NCBI RefSeq assembly: GCF_037893185.1
Contig: NZ_CP140772.1
Span: 1,798,001-1,862,000, forward strand
Direction: 5' to 3'
DNA: 64,000 bases
Source of the DNA: Chitinophaga sp. 180180018-3
GTDB lineage: Bacteria > Bacteroidota > Bacteroidia > Chitinophagales > Chitinophagaceae
The notes beneath the pieces were generated by a model. The model was not told the DNA's origin. It did not search any database and saw only the letters and a list, made by a program, of their open reading frames with translations. Positions within the stretch are counted from its first letter, which is position 1. Each line of letters starts with the position of its first letter. A program made the position numbers and the translations under genes. Below are positions 33,228 to 41,830 of the stretch, in pieces.

Positions 33228-34382
33228 ATGACTTATGCAACAACATATCATATCGGGTACGATATGCCTACCCAAAGAGCCAAAGCAAAAACGGTTGCAC
33301 CGCCAGTTGAGCGAGTTCGCAAACTGGATGATCCGTCCAAAGTATGCAGCAGAGATACAAAAGGACAAGCGACAGTCCGTACCAATAACCATGTTGCCAA
33401 TGGTTTTCTAAAATGTTCCTTCCTGCCAAAGCTGAAAGAAACGGAAACCGTACAGGCTTGTGGGAAATCTGCAAAAACGGAGAGGGATTTTTATAAGTCC
33501 CTTTCCCAACTTGCCGAGCATTACGCCATACAGCCCATGCAAACGCAGTCTTATGGCTATCCGTACAATATCGCATTGGCATTATGGGACACGCAGGAAC
33601 GGTTGGGAAGAAACGTAAGGGATTGGGAAGAAATTAAACTCCTACAGGATAGCAGGAAAACATATTTGACGAGCGAGGAACGATACAATACAGGTGCTAC
33701 ATTGTTCTATATTCCCGTAGTGCCTTTGTACCGAATGCTCAAAAACCCAAAAAGGAAATATACCGCACAGCTTTTGTTATCGGTATGTACTTACCTGTAC
33801 CACATAGCGGACATACCGTATTACAGGCAGGAAAACAGCTTCCTGTACTGGCAGTACGAGATGTTGAAGGAATGGGTAGTAAGTGATGAATATACGGACG
33901 AAACGAGCATCTACCTAAGTGAGTTAGAACAGGCTGAATGGATTGGAGACCGCATGGAACAGAAAATTTTCCACCTTGCCAACCTTACATTTTTCGGGCA
34001 ACGTCTTGCAAGGCTTAAAACCGCAGATGCCTTAGACCTCGATTGCCTGAAACTTGCCCAGGAAGCGTTTGAACTATATCAACGATACCCTAATGAAAAA
34101 GTATTTCGCAATGCCCGACCCAATGGCGAAGCCGAAGAAGACGACATGGAAAACGTCATTCCAATGGATAAGTACGTTTCATTTTGTGCCGATGGAAAAG
34201 GCTGGTTAAACGAAAACCTCGAACAATGTGTAAATACGGATTTACAGGAATACGGGCAAATGGAGGAACCTATTATTATTAAGCGCTTTGACGGAAACGA
34301 CATAGCGGGCAACAATCTCGATTTTGAAAACCGCTTGTTCATCTTAATGGAGGAACTGGCATACCTACTAAGCAACATTTAA
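33228..34382 (+). CDS. PRTRC-cluster protein in the F position
   Basis: This 384-residue protein lies between PRTRC C and PRTRC B, where Bacteroidota clusters carry a large F-like protein. It is mostly alpha-helical (ALALWDTQERLGRNVRDWEEI, YRMLKNPKRKYTAQLLLSV). It contains no motif I can assign to an enzyme. The N-terminal 70 residues are basic and probably disordered; the C-terminal 100 are acidic. The assignment is based mainly on gene order. Confidence 0.6.
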   Translation: MTYATTYHIGYDMPTQRAKAKTVAPPVERVRKLDDPSKVCSRDTKGQATVRTNNHVANGFLKCSFLPKLKETETVQACGKSAKTERDFYKSLSQLAEHYAIQPMQTQSYGYPYNIALALWDTQERLGRNVRDWEEIKLLQDSRKTYLTSEERYNTGATLFYIPVVPLYRMLKNPKRKYTAQLLLSVCTYLYHIADIPYYRQENSFLYWQYEMLKEWVVSDEYTDETSIYLSELEQAEWIGDRMEQKIFHLANLTFFGQRLARLKTADALDLDCLKLAQEAFELYQRYPNEKVFRNARPNGEAEEDDMENVIPMDKYVSFCADGKGWLNENLEQCVNTDLQEYGQMEEPIIIKRFDGNDIAGNNLDFENRLFILMEELAYLLSNI

Positions 34383-34393
34383 AAAAAGAAACG

Positions 34394-35107
34394 ATGAACG
34401 ATATAACAGGAAACTTCGGAACGCTGTACCACCCCAAAACTGCTTTGGTATTCTATCAAACGAAAGGAACCAACACAGATACTTATGTGGAATACTTCGA
34501 CATGGACAGCAATGGTACACCCATCAATGCCCATCCATTGACGGTAAGGGAAGCAAACCAACTGGCAAAAGCATTGAAGACGGCAAAGGAAGAAAAAGAA
34601 CCCTGCCTGAAAGTTAACGGCATTTTGGGTAACCACATTTTACACCTTGACCCGCAGAAAGGCATGGCGATATGGTTTACCAAAACCATGAAAAGGGAAC
34701 TATACTTTACCGAAAAGTTGGGCATTCCCAAAGGAACCGCCCATGTACCGCCGATGCTGTGGGTGGCAGGCAGAAACAGCCTGTATGTTTTTGCATTGGC
34801 ATCCAACCGCAGACCCACCACACGTACAACGCTTTATAATGCGCCATTTTTTAACGTGTACGAGGAAGGAAATGTATGTATGGGGACGGTGGATGTGCGT
34901 ATTAAGAAAACCGCATCACTGGAGGAATTTATCACCGCGTGGGAAGGCTACTTTTTTAATTCCTATTTCAGCCATCTGATGCAGGACTACAATCCGATTA
35001 ACGGCAATTGTGTAAGCCTTTGGGAGCATCTTATCGCAACTGGAGATGTATTTCCCAAAGAGGTACTGAAAAAGAGTAACATAACCTTAAACGATTTTTT
35101 ACAATGA
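34394..35107 (+). CDS. PRTRC system protein B
   Basis: The 237-residue product contains LGNHILHLDPQKGMAIWFTK style residues and a PPMLWVAGRNSLYVFAL box, both typical of PRTRC B. It also has the NVYEEGNVCMGTVDV stretch and a C-terminal FFNSYFSHL region. The stop overlaps the ThiF-family start by 4 bp (ATGA), so the two should be made together. Its role is unknown; it is always found with the ThiF-like member in this cassette type. Confidence 0.88.
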   Translation: MNDITGNFGTLYHPKTALVFYQTKGTNTDTYVEYFDMDSNGTPINAHPLTVREANQLAKALKTAKEEKEPCLKVNGILGNHILHLDPQKGMAIWFTKTMKRELYFTEKLGIPKGTAHVPPMLWVAGRNSLYVFALASNRRPTTRTTLYNAPFFNVYEEGNVCMGTVDVRIKKTASLEEFITAWEGYFFNSYFSHLMQDYNPINGNCVSLWEHLIATGDVFPKEVLKKSNITLNDFLQ

Positions 35108-35910
35108 ATACAGATAAAATAAAAGTCCATTTTACGGACAGCGATTTAATAGACGCCACCAATCCTGTAACGGTAAACCTGATCGGTGCAGGTGGTACAG
35201 GCTCGAAAGTTCTTACAGGCTTGTTGGAAATGAATCATAGCCTTATAGCTTTGGGACATGCAGGTTTGCACGTTCGGTTATGGGACGATGATATTGTAAC
35301 GGAAGCAAATTTGGGACGACAGCGTTTTTCGGAATGTGAAAAAGGACTGTATAAATCGGTAGCCCTGATAAATAGGGCAAACCGTTGCGAGGGTACAAAC
35401 TGGAAAGCAGAAAATCGAAAATTTGAAAGAGACAGTTTAGGTAGGTTGCCCGAACATGCAGAGGCGAATATTTTTATTACCTGCGTTGATAGCGTAGCAG
35501 CAAGATTTGAAATAGCCGATATATTGAAAAAAATGAACAGCGGCAGGTATTATACAAACCGTCCAAGCTATTGGCTTGACTTTGGTAATACCCTTTATAC
35601 TGGACAGGTCATACTATCCACTATCAGGGAGATACGGCAACCCAAGTCCGAGCGATATGAAACAGCAGCCGTCATGCCTTTTGTTACCGAAGAATTTGGC
35701 GACCTATTGAAGCAAGCCGAAGAGCAGGACGACACGCCAAGCTGTTCGTTGGCGGAAGCATTGGAAAAGCAGGATTTGTACATAAACGGCTCGCTTGCTC
35801 AAATGGGATGTTCCTTGTTATGGAACCTGTTCCGTAAAGGTCTAACACCATACAGGGGATTTTTTCATAATATCGGGGAGTTCCGCACACAGCCCATTCC
35901 CATAGCCTGA
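35104..35910 (+). CDS. PRTRC system ThiF-family protein
   Basis: This is a 268-residue E1-like protein. A Rossmann nucleotide-binding loop VNLIGAGGTGSKV lies at about residues 24-36, followed by the adenylation-type motifs LWDDDIVTEANLGRQRF and ITCVDSVAARFEI. ThiF/E1 enzymes adenylate the C-terminus of ubiquitin-like or sulphur-carrier proteins. A CPxC-type zinc site is not apparent. It is the last gene of the plus-strand operon and is followed by two strong hairpins. Confidence 0.9.
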   Translation: MNTDKIKVHFTDSDLIDATNPVTVNLIGAGGTGSKVLTGLLEMNHSLIALGHAGLHVRLWDDDIVTEANLGRQRFSECEKGLYKSVALINRANRCEGTNWKAENRKFERDSLGRLPEHAEANIFITCVDSVAARFEIADILKKMNSGRYYTNRPSYWLDFGNTLYTGQVILSTIREIRQPKSERYETAAVMPFVTEEFGDLLKQAEEQDDTPSCSLAEALEKQDLYINGSLAQMGCSLLWNLFRKGLTPYRGFFHNIGEFRTQPIPIA

Positions 35911-35979
35911 CCCGCCCCCGATGGCTATCGGGGCGGGCAAAAAGACACTCCCTGCCGACGGGCGGGGCAGTCTTTTTGC
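35911..35979. terminator. Two strong hairpins after the PRTRC operon
   Basis: The first is CCCGCCCCCGAT / ATCGGGGCGGG (35911-35937), starting right after the ThiF stop codon. The second has outer arms GCAAAAAGAC / GTCTTTTTGC (35937-35979) with an inner GC-rich pairing. Together they should end transcription of the PRTRC operon. Confidence 0.75.
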
Positions 35980-36223
35980 TGTAAAGCGGAGCAACCCCTT
36001 TGGTAAAATGTCCCCGATGCACAATATCTCTTTGAGCATTTTACAAAAACAGGTTGCGCTCATGTTTGTGGGATATTCGTTATCCCTTTCTTTATTCTGG
36101 CAGACTTCTTTTCTTTCCATATAAGCGACCAAAGAAAAGAAGCAAAAGAACGCCGCTGTTGTTGCCGACCGACCAAGACTACTTTCTTTCGTGAGATGGC
36201 GAAAAAGAAAGTAGCAAAGAAAC
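35980..36223. other. Region between PRTRC operon and response regulator
   Basis: It contains an 11-bp inverted repeat CTACTTTCTTT / AAAGAAAGTAG (36179-36214), which could end minus-strand transcription from the response regulator. A 38-codon hydrophobic frame at 36008 is not supported as a gene. Nothing else was recognised. Confidence 0.5.
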
Positions 36224-36673
36224 CTATGATTGTAATCGAGGTTTAAAATATTCCTTTGCTACTTCGCATATACCAGCACTGAAATAACGTCCCCCATCGC
36301 AGATAACACGGATTGCCTTTGCCAGTTCCTGGGGATCTGCGCCTTTCAGGATATATCCATCGGCCCCATTGCGAAGCATTTGCACCACATCATTCTCATC
36401 ATCGTTTACGCTGAACGCCAAGAATTTCAGTAATGGATATTTTGCCCGTAGTGATTTGACCGTCTCAAATCCATCCATAACCGGCATATTGACATCAACA
36501 ATACACAGATCGGGGAGCATTTCACAGGCTTCCATTTTTATCAATGCCAACTGGCCGTTTTCGGCTTCAAACACAGTTTCAAGACCATGATCTTTGAGAA
36601 ACTGGCAGATACTCTCCCTGAGTAGATCGTGGTCATCTATAATAGCTATTTTTATTATTTTTTGTTCGCTCAT
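36224..36673 (-). CDS. Stand-alone receiver-domain response regulator
   Basis: The 149-residue product is a CheY-like receiver. It has the acidic pair in AIIDDHDL, the phosphoacceptor Asp in CIVDVNMPVMDGFE (about residue 60), Ser in FLAFSVND at the Thr/Ser position, and Lys in YILKGADPQ. The N-terminal region resembles NarL/FixJ regulators, but there is no output helix-turn-helix: the protein stops 25 residues after the receiver. No histidine kinase is seen in the window. It may act by protein contact, or be a truncated regulator. Confidence 0.88.
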   Translation of the reverse strand: MSEQKIIKIAIIDDHDLLRESICQFLKDHGLETVFEAENGQLALIKMEACEMLPDLCIVDVNMPVMDGFETVKSLRAKYPLLKFLAFSVNDDENDVVQMLRNGADGYILKGADPQELAKAIRVICDGGRYFSAGICEVAKEYFKPRLQS

Positions 36674-36694
36674 AGTTTTCCATTTTTATTTGAG

Positions 36695-36925
36695 TTAAGA
36701 CATCTCTTCATTTTTAGCAGCATCATTGAGTAAATCGGTCGTTCTTATATCCCTCACGCTATGAGAGATTAACCAGTCGTAAAATCGCCCGACATCATCG
36801 GGCGTAAACCGGATCAATTCTCCATTTTTGAGGGAGATGATAAAAAGGTCAATACACACTGTAAAAGCAGATAGCTCAGCGGCGGGAATGTTCAGGGCGG
36901 GATAGTTTTTGCTGCCAGTGTCCAT
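36695..36925 (-). CDS. Small conserved-looking ICE protein (76 residues)
   Basis: The ATG at 36925 (MDTGSKNYPALNIPAAELSAF) is chosen over a longer frame that runs into the upstream hairpin region. The product has the segment CIDLFIISLKNGELIRFTPDDVGRFYDWL, suggesting a compact alpha/beta fold. It precedes the receiver gene by 21 bp and is probably co-transcribed with it. I do not recognise the family. Confidence 0.6.
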   Translation of the reverse strand: MDTGSKNYPALNIPAAELSAFTVCIDLFIISLKNGELIRFTPDDVGRFYDWLISHSVRDIRTTDLLNDAAKNEEMS

Positions 36926-37261
36926 ATTCTTGTTTTTTGGGTTTAGTGGAGCACTGTACAAAAAAAAGCGCAGGCAACCACACTTACCGATACTGGGGCA
37001 CTGGTATGCCTGTCTCCGAATAAGCGAGCGCCCACGCCATAGCATGAGCGTTCTTACTTATTGTCTCGGAGATATAAAAATTACCAGTTTTCAGTATCGA
37101 GACTTAAAGCAAAAACACTTTAAGATTTTCAATATATTTCTGCAAAGATACCAAACTCCTCTTTATTTTTAAAATGATGCATCTTTGGAGTGCACAGAAT
37201 TGCCTCGATGTGTAAAAAAGCAGCATTCAGATGCGCCACTTTTTACATTTACAGTTCTATA
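36926..37261. other. Intergenic region with dyad symmetry, probable promoter area
   Basis: TCTCCGAATAAG (37013-37024) pairs with CTTATT and TCGGAGA (37057-37072), with a 3-nt bulge. TGTAAAAA / TTTTTACA forms a weaker repeat at about 37209-37248. The 13-mer GTGGAGCACTGTA (36946-36958) recurs at 55123. No gene is seen. Transcription of the small gene and receiver should start here on the minus strand. Confidence 0.5.
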
Positions 37262-37300
37262 AGCAAAAAAAATCGGATACCCTTTCAAGGTATCCGATTT
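37262..37300 (-). terminator. Terminator at the end of the tra region
   Basis: AAATCGGATACC (37270-37281) pairs perfectly with GGTATCCGATTT (37289-37300). On the minus strand the stem runs into a stretch of T, just after the small membrane protein gene. Confidence 0.85.
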
Positions 37301-37324
37301 ACTTTAAGATTTGTTATCGTATGC

Positions 37325-37603
37325 TTACCGAGAATTTTGTGTTTCTACGTTTTGAGATGCTTTTTCTTTTGCCTTTTTCTGCCTTGAATAGCTCCATAAA
37401 AATAATAACCCAAAAATAATCAGGGCATAAGCTATCCATTTGCCAACCCGTTCAATAAACTTAATGGCAACCGACTTCTCATAAGATGAAAAGCCCTCAG
37501 CGCCGGTAGGACTGCGCCGGTAAAATTTCCGCCGATTAATCCAATATCGCAGAACTAAGCCCAACACCAGCGCTATAATACCCAATACCAATGATGCAAC
37601 CAT
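37325..37603 (-). CDS. Small membrane protein (92 residues)
   Basis: The product has two membrane segments (about residues 3-22, VASLVLGIIALVLGLVL; about 56-74, WIAYALIIFGLLFLW). A basic, Arg-rich loop lies between them and a polar charged tail at the end. It is downstream of the DUF3872 gene with a hairpin in between and is followed by a strong terminator. The function is unknown; it could be a T4SS accessory or an entry-exclusion protein, which is speculation from size and location. Confidence 0.65.
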   Translation of the reverse strand: MVASLVLGIIALVLGLVLRYWINRRKFYRRSPTGAEGFSSYEKSVAIKFIERVGKWIAYALIIFGLLFLWSYSRQKKAKEKASQNVETQNSR

Positions 37604-37742
37604 ATTCTTAATCTTTACAATTTCACAAGTATAAATTTAAGAAAATTAATCGCCATTTTCTATTCCGAATGTATTCCATTACAAGACCTTCTGCCGGAGT
37701 GCGGTTCCTGCGAAAAATCAAGTGACAAAAGTCCGCAAACAG

Positions 37743-37782
37743 CAAAAGTCCCCGATCATAAAAAATACTTCGAGGACTTTTG
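37743..37782. terminator. Hairpin after the DUF3872 gene
   Basis: CAAAAGTCC and GGACTTTTG form a 9-bp stem (37743-37751 / 37774-37782) with a long AT-rich loop. It lies just after the minus-strand transfer genes and before the small membrane protein gene. Confidence 0.5.
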
Positions 37783-37806
37783 TTCGATTTTTTATACCCC
37801 TCAATT

Positions 37807-38241
37807 TTAGTCGCTACTATTGAATTGAAAGCTCAACTGCTTTTCATTACCGAAATTGTCAGAAATCCAAATATCAAAGGATTGCGACACCGCAGAAGCC
37901 GATGTATAATATAACCTGAACTGTGTCTGCGGTAATGGGTAGAGATCATTGGGCAGGTATGGCGTTTCATTATAGTATCGTAAGGCTCCTATGCCTTCGA
38001 ACTGAAAGTATCGGATGTAATACTGGGCGTCACTGAAGTTGCCCGCACGTTGTATGGTAATCCTTATTTCAACGGTCTGTCCGTTCGCCATGTCTGCGGG
38101 AACAGGCATCACTTTAACTTCAAACGGGTAATTTTGTTGTATCTCCAATTCGTCCTTATCACAGGATGATAACATGATGGCACTTGTAAAGACCAGGACA
38201 AGCATCCACAGAAATTTGCTTTTATTCAATAATCGTTTCAT
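37807..38241 (-). CDS. traQ: Conjugative transfer protein TraQ-like (DUF3872)
   Basis: This is a 144-residue lipoprotein (MLSSC, Cys27). The mature part resembles DUF3872 proteins of Bacteroidota ICEs: YPFEVKVMPVPADMANGQTVEIR, then YYIRYFQFEG and a DNFGNEKQLSFQF end. Predicted all-beta, it is probably a periplasmic or outer-membrane factor of the transfer apparatus. It follows TraO by 12 bp. TraP, which lies between TraO and TraQ in CTnDOT-type elements, is absent. Confidence 0.85.
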   Translation of the reverse strand: MKRLLNKSKFLWMLVLVFTSAIMLSSCDKDELEIQQNYPFEVKVMPVPADMANGQTVEIRITIQRAGNFSDAQYYIRYFQFEGIGALRYYNETPYLPNDLYPLPQTQFRLYYTSASAVSQSFDIWISDNFGNEKQLSFQFNSSD

Positions 38242-38253
38242 TGTTTGTTCTTT

Positions 38254-38811
38254 TTAAAAGTTAAACCTTAGTCCAACACCTGCCGATGGACGAAACTGTT
38301 TTAAATCCGTACCCCAAACTACTTTGGTACGACCTTGCAGGAGTAGGACAAACCTGTCGGACAGATAGGTTTCAAAAGACAACCGCCCTCCGGCTCCGTA
38401 GATAAAGTTGTTTTTATCGAGAATTATTGAACCGTCATAAAGCATTGTCTTACTACGGTTGATGGTTTCGTAGCCTGCAATGGCGCTGAGTCCTGCATTC
38501 AGCGTAATGGTCTTTCTTGCATCGCCCAATAACTGAAGACTATAATCCACCTCGCCCGTATAGGCTTCCAATGGTATCTGCAAATCCCTGTAATCGGCAA
38601 CCTGATGTGTGTACTCCGCACCCCACAGCCAGTAATTGCCATTCTTTCCGTTTACAGTAAGCATGATATTCAGATAATAATTGTCGCTTACTTCTTTGGA
38701 CAATAAACCTGCGTTAATTTCCACCCCCTTTTGTTTGGGAAGCATACGCTGTGCCTGTACAGCCGTAATGCTTAACATCGCAAGCATTACGGCAAAAATG
38801 TATATTCTCAT
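38254..38811 (-). CDS. traO: Conjugative transfer protein TraO
   Basis: This 185-residue protein has a signal peptide (ending TAVQAQR) and a pattern of alternating beta strands finishing with GVGLRFNF, like a small outer-membrane beta-barrel. Internal motifs GVEINAGLLSKEVSDNYYLNI and GGRLSFETYLSDRFVLLLQGR fit TraO of CTnDOT-like elements. It probably helps form or anchor the outer-membrane part of the mating channel. It lies 17 bp downstream of traN. Confidence 0.9.
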   Translation of the reverse strand: MRIYIFAVMLAMLSITAVQAQRMLPKQKGVEINAGLLSKEVSDNYYLNIMLTVNGKNGNYWLWGAEYTHQVADYRDLQIPLEAYTGEVDYSLQLLGDARKTITLNAGLSAIAGYETINRSKTMLYDGSIILDKNNFIYGAGGRLSFETYLSDRFVLLLQGRTKVVWGTDLKQFRPSAGVGLRFNF

Positions 38812-38828
38812 TGTTCTTTCTGTTTGGA

Positions 38829-39731
38829 TTAATTAATCTTTAGGTGCATATCCTTTATTTGCTTTGCGTTTACCAGGTCGGAATTTTCTACCTGTAAGGT
38901 TTGCTGCCTGCCGCCGTTCTTTTCAAAGATTTCGATAACCAATACCTTGTCATCGGCAATGGTAAATTGGTCCAGCAGGAATACGTTTTGCTCAACGGTG
39001 TTACCGGCGATTTCATCCAGTGGTTTATACAACCGAAGCGGCACCATCGGTTTTTCCTGTACCACCGTGCGCCTGGCTACTTTTTTATCAACTACCTTGA
39101 AGTTCACGAAGTCAATATTGAAAGGAACGTTGCTTTTGTTCCTCAATTCGGTGTGGAAATAAAACTTCCCGTTATGAACGTATATGCCCTTTAACAAAAA
39201 CTGGATGCCATAGCTTTTTGAGCCAATATGCTTAACGATTCTTTTGTTCTTTTTGTAGACTGTTTCTAATATCAGTCCGGCAAGCGAAGGCGGGTTCTTT
39301 CCAAGTTCTTCAAAAAGCACGTCATTACTATTTTCCCTGCTGGACATCTTCTGCATCGTAAGCAGGTCGTAGTTCATTGTTGGGGGATTTGGGCTGTAAA
39401 AAACATTGAAGTTGTAAAAACGACCGTCATCGGTGATCACCGAAAAATTAGTTTCTTCATCAAAATCTCTCACAGATGCTTTTACACGCAAGACATTTTC
39501 GGCATCCTCCGCTTTACCGGCAATGAGATACTCACTACCCAAGTCCACATACCGGATAGCCGCAGGGAAGATCAGGTGAGAAGTTTTGTTATAGGTGACC
39601 TCCATCTGGTAAGGTTCCACCTTACCCATATTTAATTTGGTTGTAGTAGTTGCAGCCTGCTGTGCATACGAGTGGAAATGGCCTGCGACAATACAGGTCA
39701 AAACCAATATACTTTTAAACAATGTTTTCAT
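38829..39731 (-). CDS. traN: Conjugative transfer protein TraN (VirB9-like, DUF4138)
   Basis: The 300-residue product has a signal peptide (to about HSYAQQ). It shows the DUF4138 pattern: TSHLIFPAAIRYVDLGS with LIAGKAEDAENVLRVKA near the N-terminus and YFHTELRNKSNVPFNIDFV in the second half. TraN is thought to act like VirB9, a periplasmic/outer-membrane ring of the type IV secretion system, together with TraM and TraO. It is followed by traO after 17 bp. Confidence 0.93.
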   Translation of the reverse strand: MKTLFKSILVLTCIVAGHFHSYAQQAATTTTKLNMGKVEPYQMEVTYNKTSHLIFPAAIRYVDLGSEYLIAGKAEDAENVLRVKASVRDFDEETNFSVITDDGRFYNFNVFYSPNPPTMNYDLLTMQKMSSRENSNDVLFEELGKNPPSLAGLILETVYKKNKRIVKHIGSKSYGIQFLLKGIYVHNGKFYFHTELRNKSNVPFNIDFVNFKVVDKKVARRTVVQEKPMVPLRLYKPLDEIAGNTVEQNVFLLDQFTIADDKVLVIEIFEKNGGRQQTLQVENSDLVNAKQIKDMHLKIN

Positions 39732-39760
39732 TTCTTACTTATTTATTTAGTGTTGAACAA

Positions 39761-41098
39761 TTAGTTTTTTGAAACAAGGAAAAGTTGATGGCCTGCCTTG
39801 ACGGTTACTTTTGGTGTTTTCACTTTTTTGGAAAAATAGCCGGATATGCCCTGTACCACGCCACGGCTCAAGTCACCCGCCATTTGCTGCCCTGCCGAAC
39901 GAGTCATCATAATGCTGGTGCCTGAAGTCTGGCTCATGTTGGAGGCGATTTGCGTTAAGGCGTTCATTTCGGGAGAATATGGTACACTTAATCCCTGCTG
40001 CCCGTCAAGACCATATACCGTAATATCTACAGGCATGAAATAGCCATCTAATTCAATAGAAGTAACTTTTAGTTGGAGGCGATTGCTCCCAAACTTGGCT
40101 CTGGCTGTTATGGTAGTTCCCTGCGGAATAATCCTATTTGTGATATGGGCAGGTTCCAACAAGCGTAGTTTCACATCACTGTCCTCCATAATGGTCTGTG
40201 TTTCCTGTACCACCGCCCTGATGCTGTTTTTAGGCTGTATCACCTGCTCCGAAACACCCGCCGTATAAAAACCCCGGTTCCGGGTTTCATTCCAGCTTGC
40301 AAGAAAAGCACTGTCGGTCGGCTCACGGTAAAGGGCGGAAACAGCATTTTTTCGGCTCGGGGTGAATGCTGCAAAGTGTTCCTTTTGCGTGGCCTGGGAC
40401 GATGCCGCAGTTGCGGAATCGCCTTTGGCTGACTGTGCAGGATTATTCATACCTGAAGGCAGATAGCGTGAAGCCATCTCGTAAGATTTTTCCATCAGGG
40501 CCAGTTGATCCTGTACCGTAGAGGTCGGAGGTACATTTTTTTCTGCCAGTTGTTCCTTCAGTTCTTCAACCTGCTTTCGCAGTTCCTGTGTCTCGTAGTT
40601 GTTATCCTGATAGAATGAGCTCAGGGTACTCTGCGCATTGCGGTAACTATTCAGGGCAGGATTACCCGACCTTTTTTTGCCATCTTCGTAGCCAGTGTCT
40701 TCTCCAATGCCTTCCTCCGGCTGCTCCATCTGCTCATCAGTTGCACTGTCAGTGCTCCAGTAGTCAGAAAGCGAGGTCAGTGCATCACGTTTTTCCTGCA
40801 TTTTCTTTTCGAGCATTTCCTGTTCGTAAGCCTTTTGTTTATCAGATTGAAGTCCTGCATCGGTGGCTTGCGGCACGGCATCGTTTAAACCGATATCCTC
40901 TACTTTTTTCTTGTCAGAAGAAGGTTTGAAGATCAGGTACATGCAACCGAAAAACACAATACCCATCAGGATAAAAATGATCGGCTTTTTAAGTTTTTCA
41001 GCCTTTTTATGCACACGCTCATTGGGTGCATCTGTACCGGTTTTCTGGTCATCTTCCTCGACCAGAAAACTCACTCTTTTGTTTTCGTTATCTTTCAT
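39761..41098 (-). CDS. traM: Conjugative transfer protein TraM (VirB10-like)
   Basis: The start at 41098 (MKDNENKRVSF) is chosen. The longer frame runs into traL, and even with this start there is an 11-bp overlap. The 445-residue product has one membrane segment (about residues 39-57, IIFILMGIVFFGCMYLIF), a long low-complexity and coiled-coil spacer (Gln/Glu/Ser-rich, about 60-260) and a conserved C-terminal beta domain (ITNRIIPQGTTITARAKFG, then LKVTSIELDGYFMPVDITVYG). It spans the periplasm as the VirB10-like scaffold. Confidence 0.93.
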   Translation of the reverse strand: MKDNENKRVSFLVEEDDQKTGTDAPNERVHKKAEKLKKPIIFILMGIVFFGCMYLIFKPSSDKKKVEDIGLNDAVPQATDAGLQSDKQKAYEQEMLEKKMQEKRDALTSLSDYWSTDSATDEQMEQPEEGIGEDTGYEDGKKRSGNPALNSYRNAQSTLSSFYQDNNYETQELRKQVEELKEQLAEKNVPPTSTVQDQLALMEKSYEMASRYLPSGMNNPAQSAKGDSATAASSQATQKEHFAAFTPSRKNAVSALYREPTDSAFLASWNETRNRGFYTAGVSEQVIQPKNSIRAVVQETQTIMEDSDVKLRLLEPAHITNRIIPQGTTITARAKFGSNRLQLKVTSIELDGYFMPVDITVYGLDGQQGLSVPYSPEMNALTQIASNMSQTSGTSIMMTRSAGQQMAGDLSRGVVQGISGYFSKKVKTPKVTVKAGHQLFLVSKN

Positions 41099-41372
41099 AC
41101 ATTTTATTTTTAAGAATTTTTGAAATACTGTCCTGCGATGGAACCGAGGACTTTTTTTGTTTGATAACCGGGTTCTCAATATGCTCGATGCTCATTCCCT
41201 CGTTGGGTTTGCCAACGTCATAACATACTTTCACGATGACGATGACAGACAGTAACGCATAACCGGCAAAGAGCAACAACATATATCGGTGCTGTTTTTT
41301 CCAGGGCAATGCACGCCACCGTTCATCGAGCTTGTCGATCCGGTTATTGATGATTGTTCTTAAATTTTTCAT
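41088..41372 (-). CDS. traL: Conjugative transfer protein TraL-like, single membrane segment
   Basis: This 94-residue protein from the ATG at 41372 has a basic N-terminus (RIDKLDERWRALPWKKQHRY), one membrane segment (about residues 32-50, MLLLFAGYALLSVIVIV) and a polar C-terminal tail. Size and place before TraM match TraL. The end overlaps the traM start by 11 bp, which implies coupled translation. The role in the inner-membrane complex is unknown. Confidence 0.75.
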   Translation of the reverse strand: MKNLRTIINNRIDKLDERWRALPWKKQHRYMLLLFAGYALLSVIVIVKVCYDVGKPNEGMSIEHIENPVIKQKKSSVPSQDSISKILKNKMYER

Positions 41373-41394
41373 TCCATAATTTTTGTTGCGATTT

Positions 41395-41820
41395 TTATAG
41401 CCTTCGCCCGGTGCGGGAAACAACGTTTTGTATGGCCGCATCACTGACCATAGCAATAGCCTCTTTTGATCTGGGTGCGCCAATCGTAGACAGGTTATTT
41501 AATTCTGTTTTTTTCAGCAGTTGACCAAAACGATCTTTTTTCGTGACCTCCATTTTTTGGAGGTTAAATTTTCCGTTCTGGTATTTTACCCACATGCTGC
41601 ATTCAATTCGCGGTTTGTCTTCACCCGACCATTGCAGGTATCCCGTCAATAACAATACAGGCTTAGCTACACCCTCTACACCATTGCGGCAGTTGTCCAG
41701 GTATTCGCCAATACTTTCTTTCAGCTTTCCGGCATACGCACCCTGCGTATGGAAATAACCGTCATATCCTTTGTCAGTAAGGATTTTCGCAAACGTGTTC
41801 AAATCTGATAATGCTTCCAT
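41395..41820 (-). CDS. ICE transfer-region hypothetical protein (141 residues)
   Basis: This soluble 141-residue protein lies between traK and traL. It has a YHTQGAY-like segment (GYFHTQGAYAGKLKESIGEYL) and a beta-rich middle (PVLLLTGYLQWSGEDKP), with a KKTELNNLSTIGAPRSKEA part near the end. No signal peptide or membrane segment is seen, so it should act in the cytoplasm. I cannot assign a Tra letter. It is 10 bp after traK, in the same operon. Confidence 0.7.
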   Translation of the reverse strand: MEALSDLNTFAKILTDKGYDGYFHTQGAYAGKLKESIGEYLDNCRNGVEGVAKPVLLLTGYLQWSGEDKPRIECSMWVKYQNGKFNLQKMEVTKKDRFGQLLKKTELNNLSTIGAPRSKEAIAMVSDAAIQNVVSRTGRRL

Positions 41821-41830
41821 AATATTGATT

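Noticed and set aside
36008..36124. 38-codon hydrophobic frame between PRTRC and the receiver gene
   Set aside because: It lies in hairpin-rich intergenic DNA downstream of a terminator, and no operon context or ribosome-binding signal was seen.
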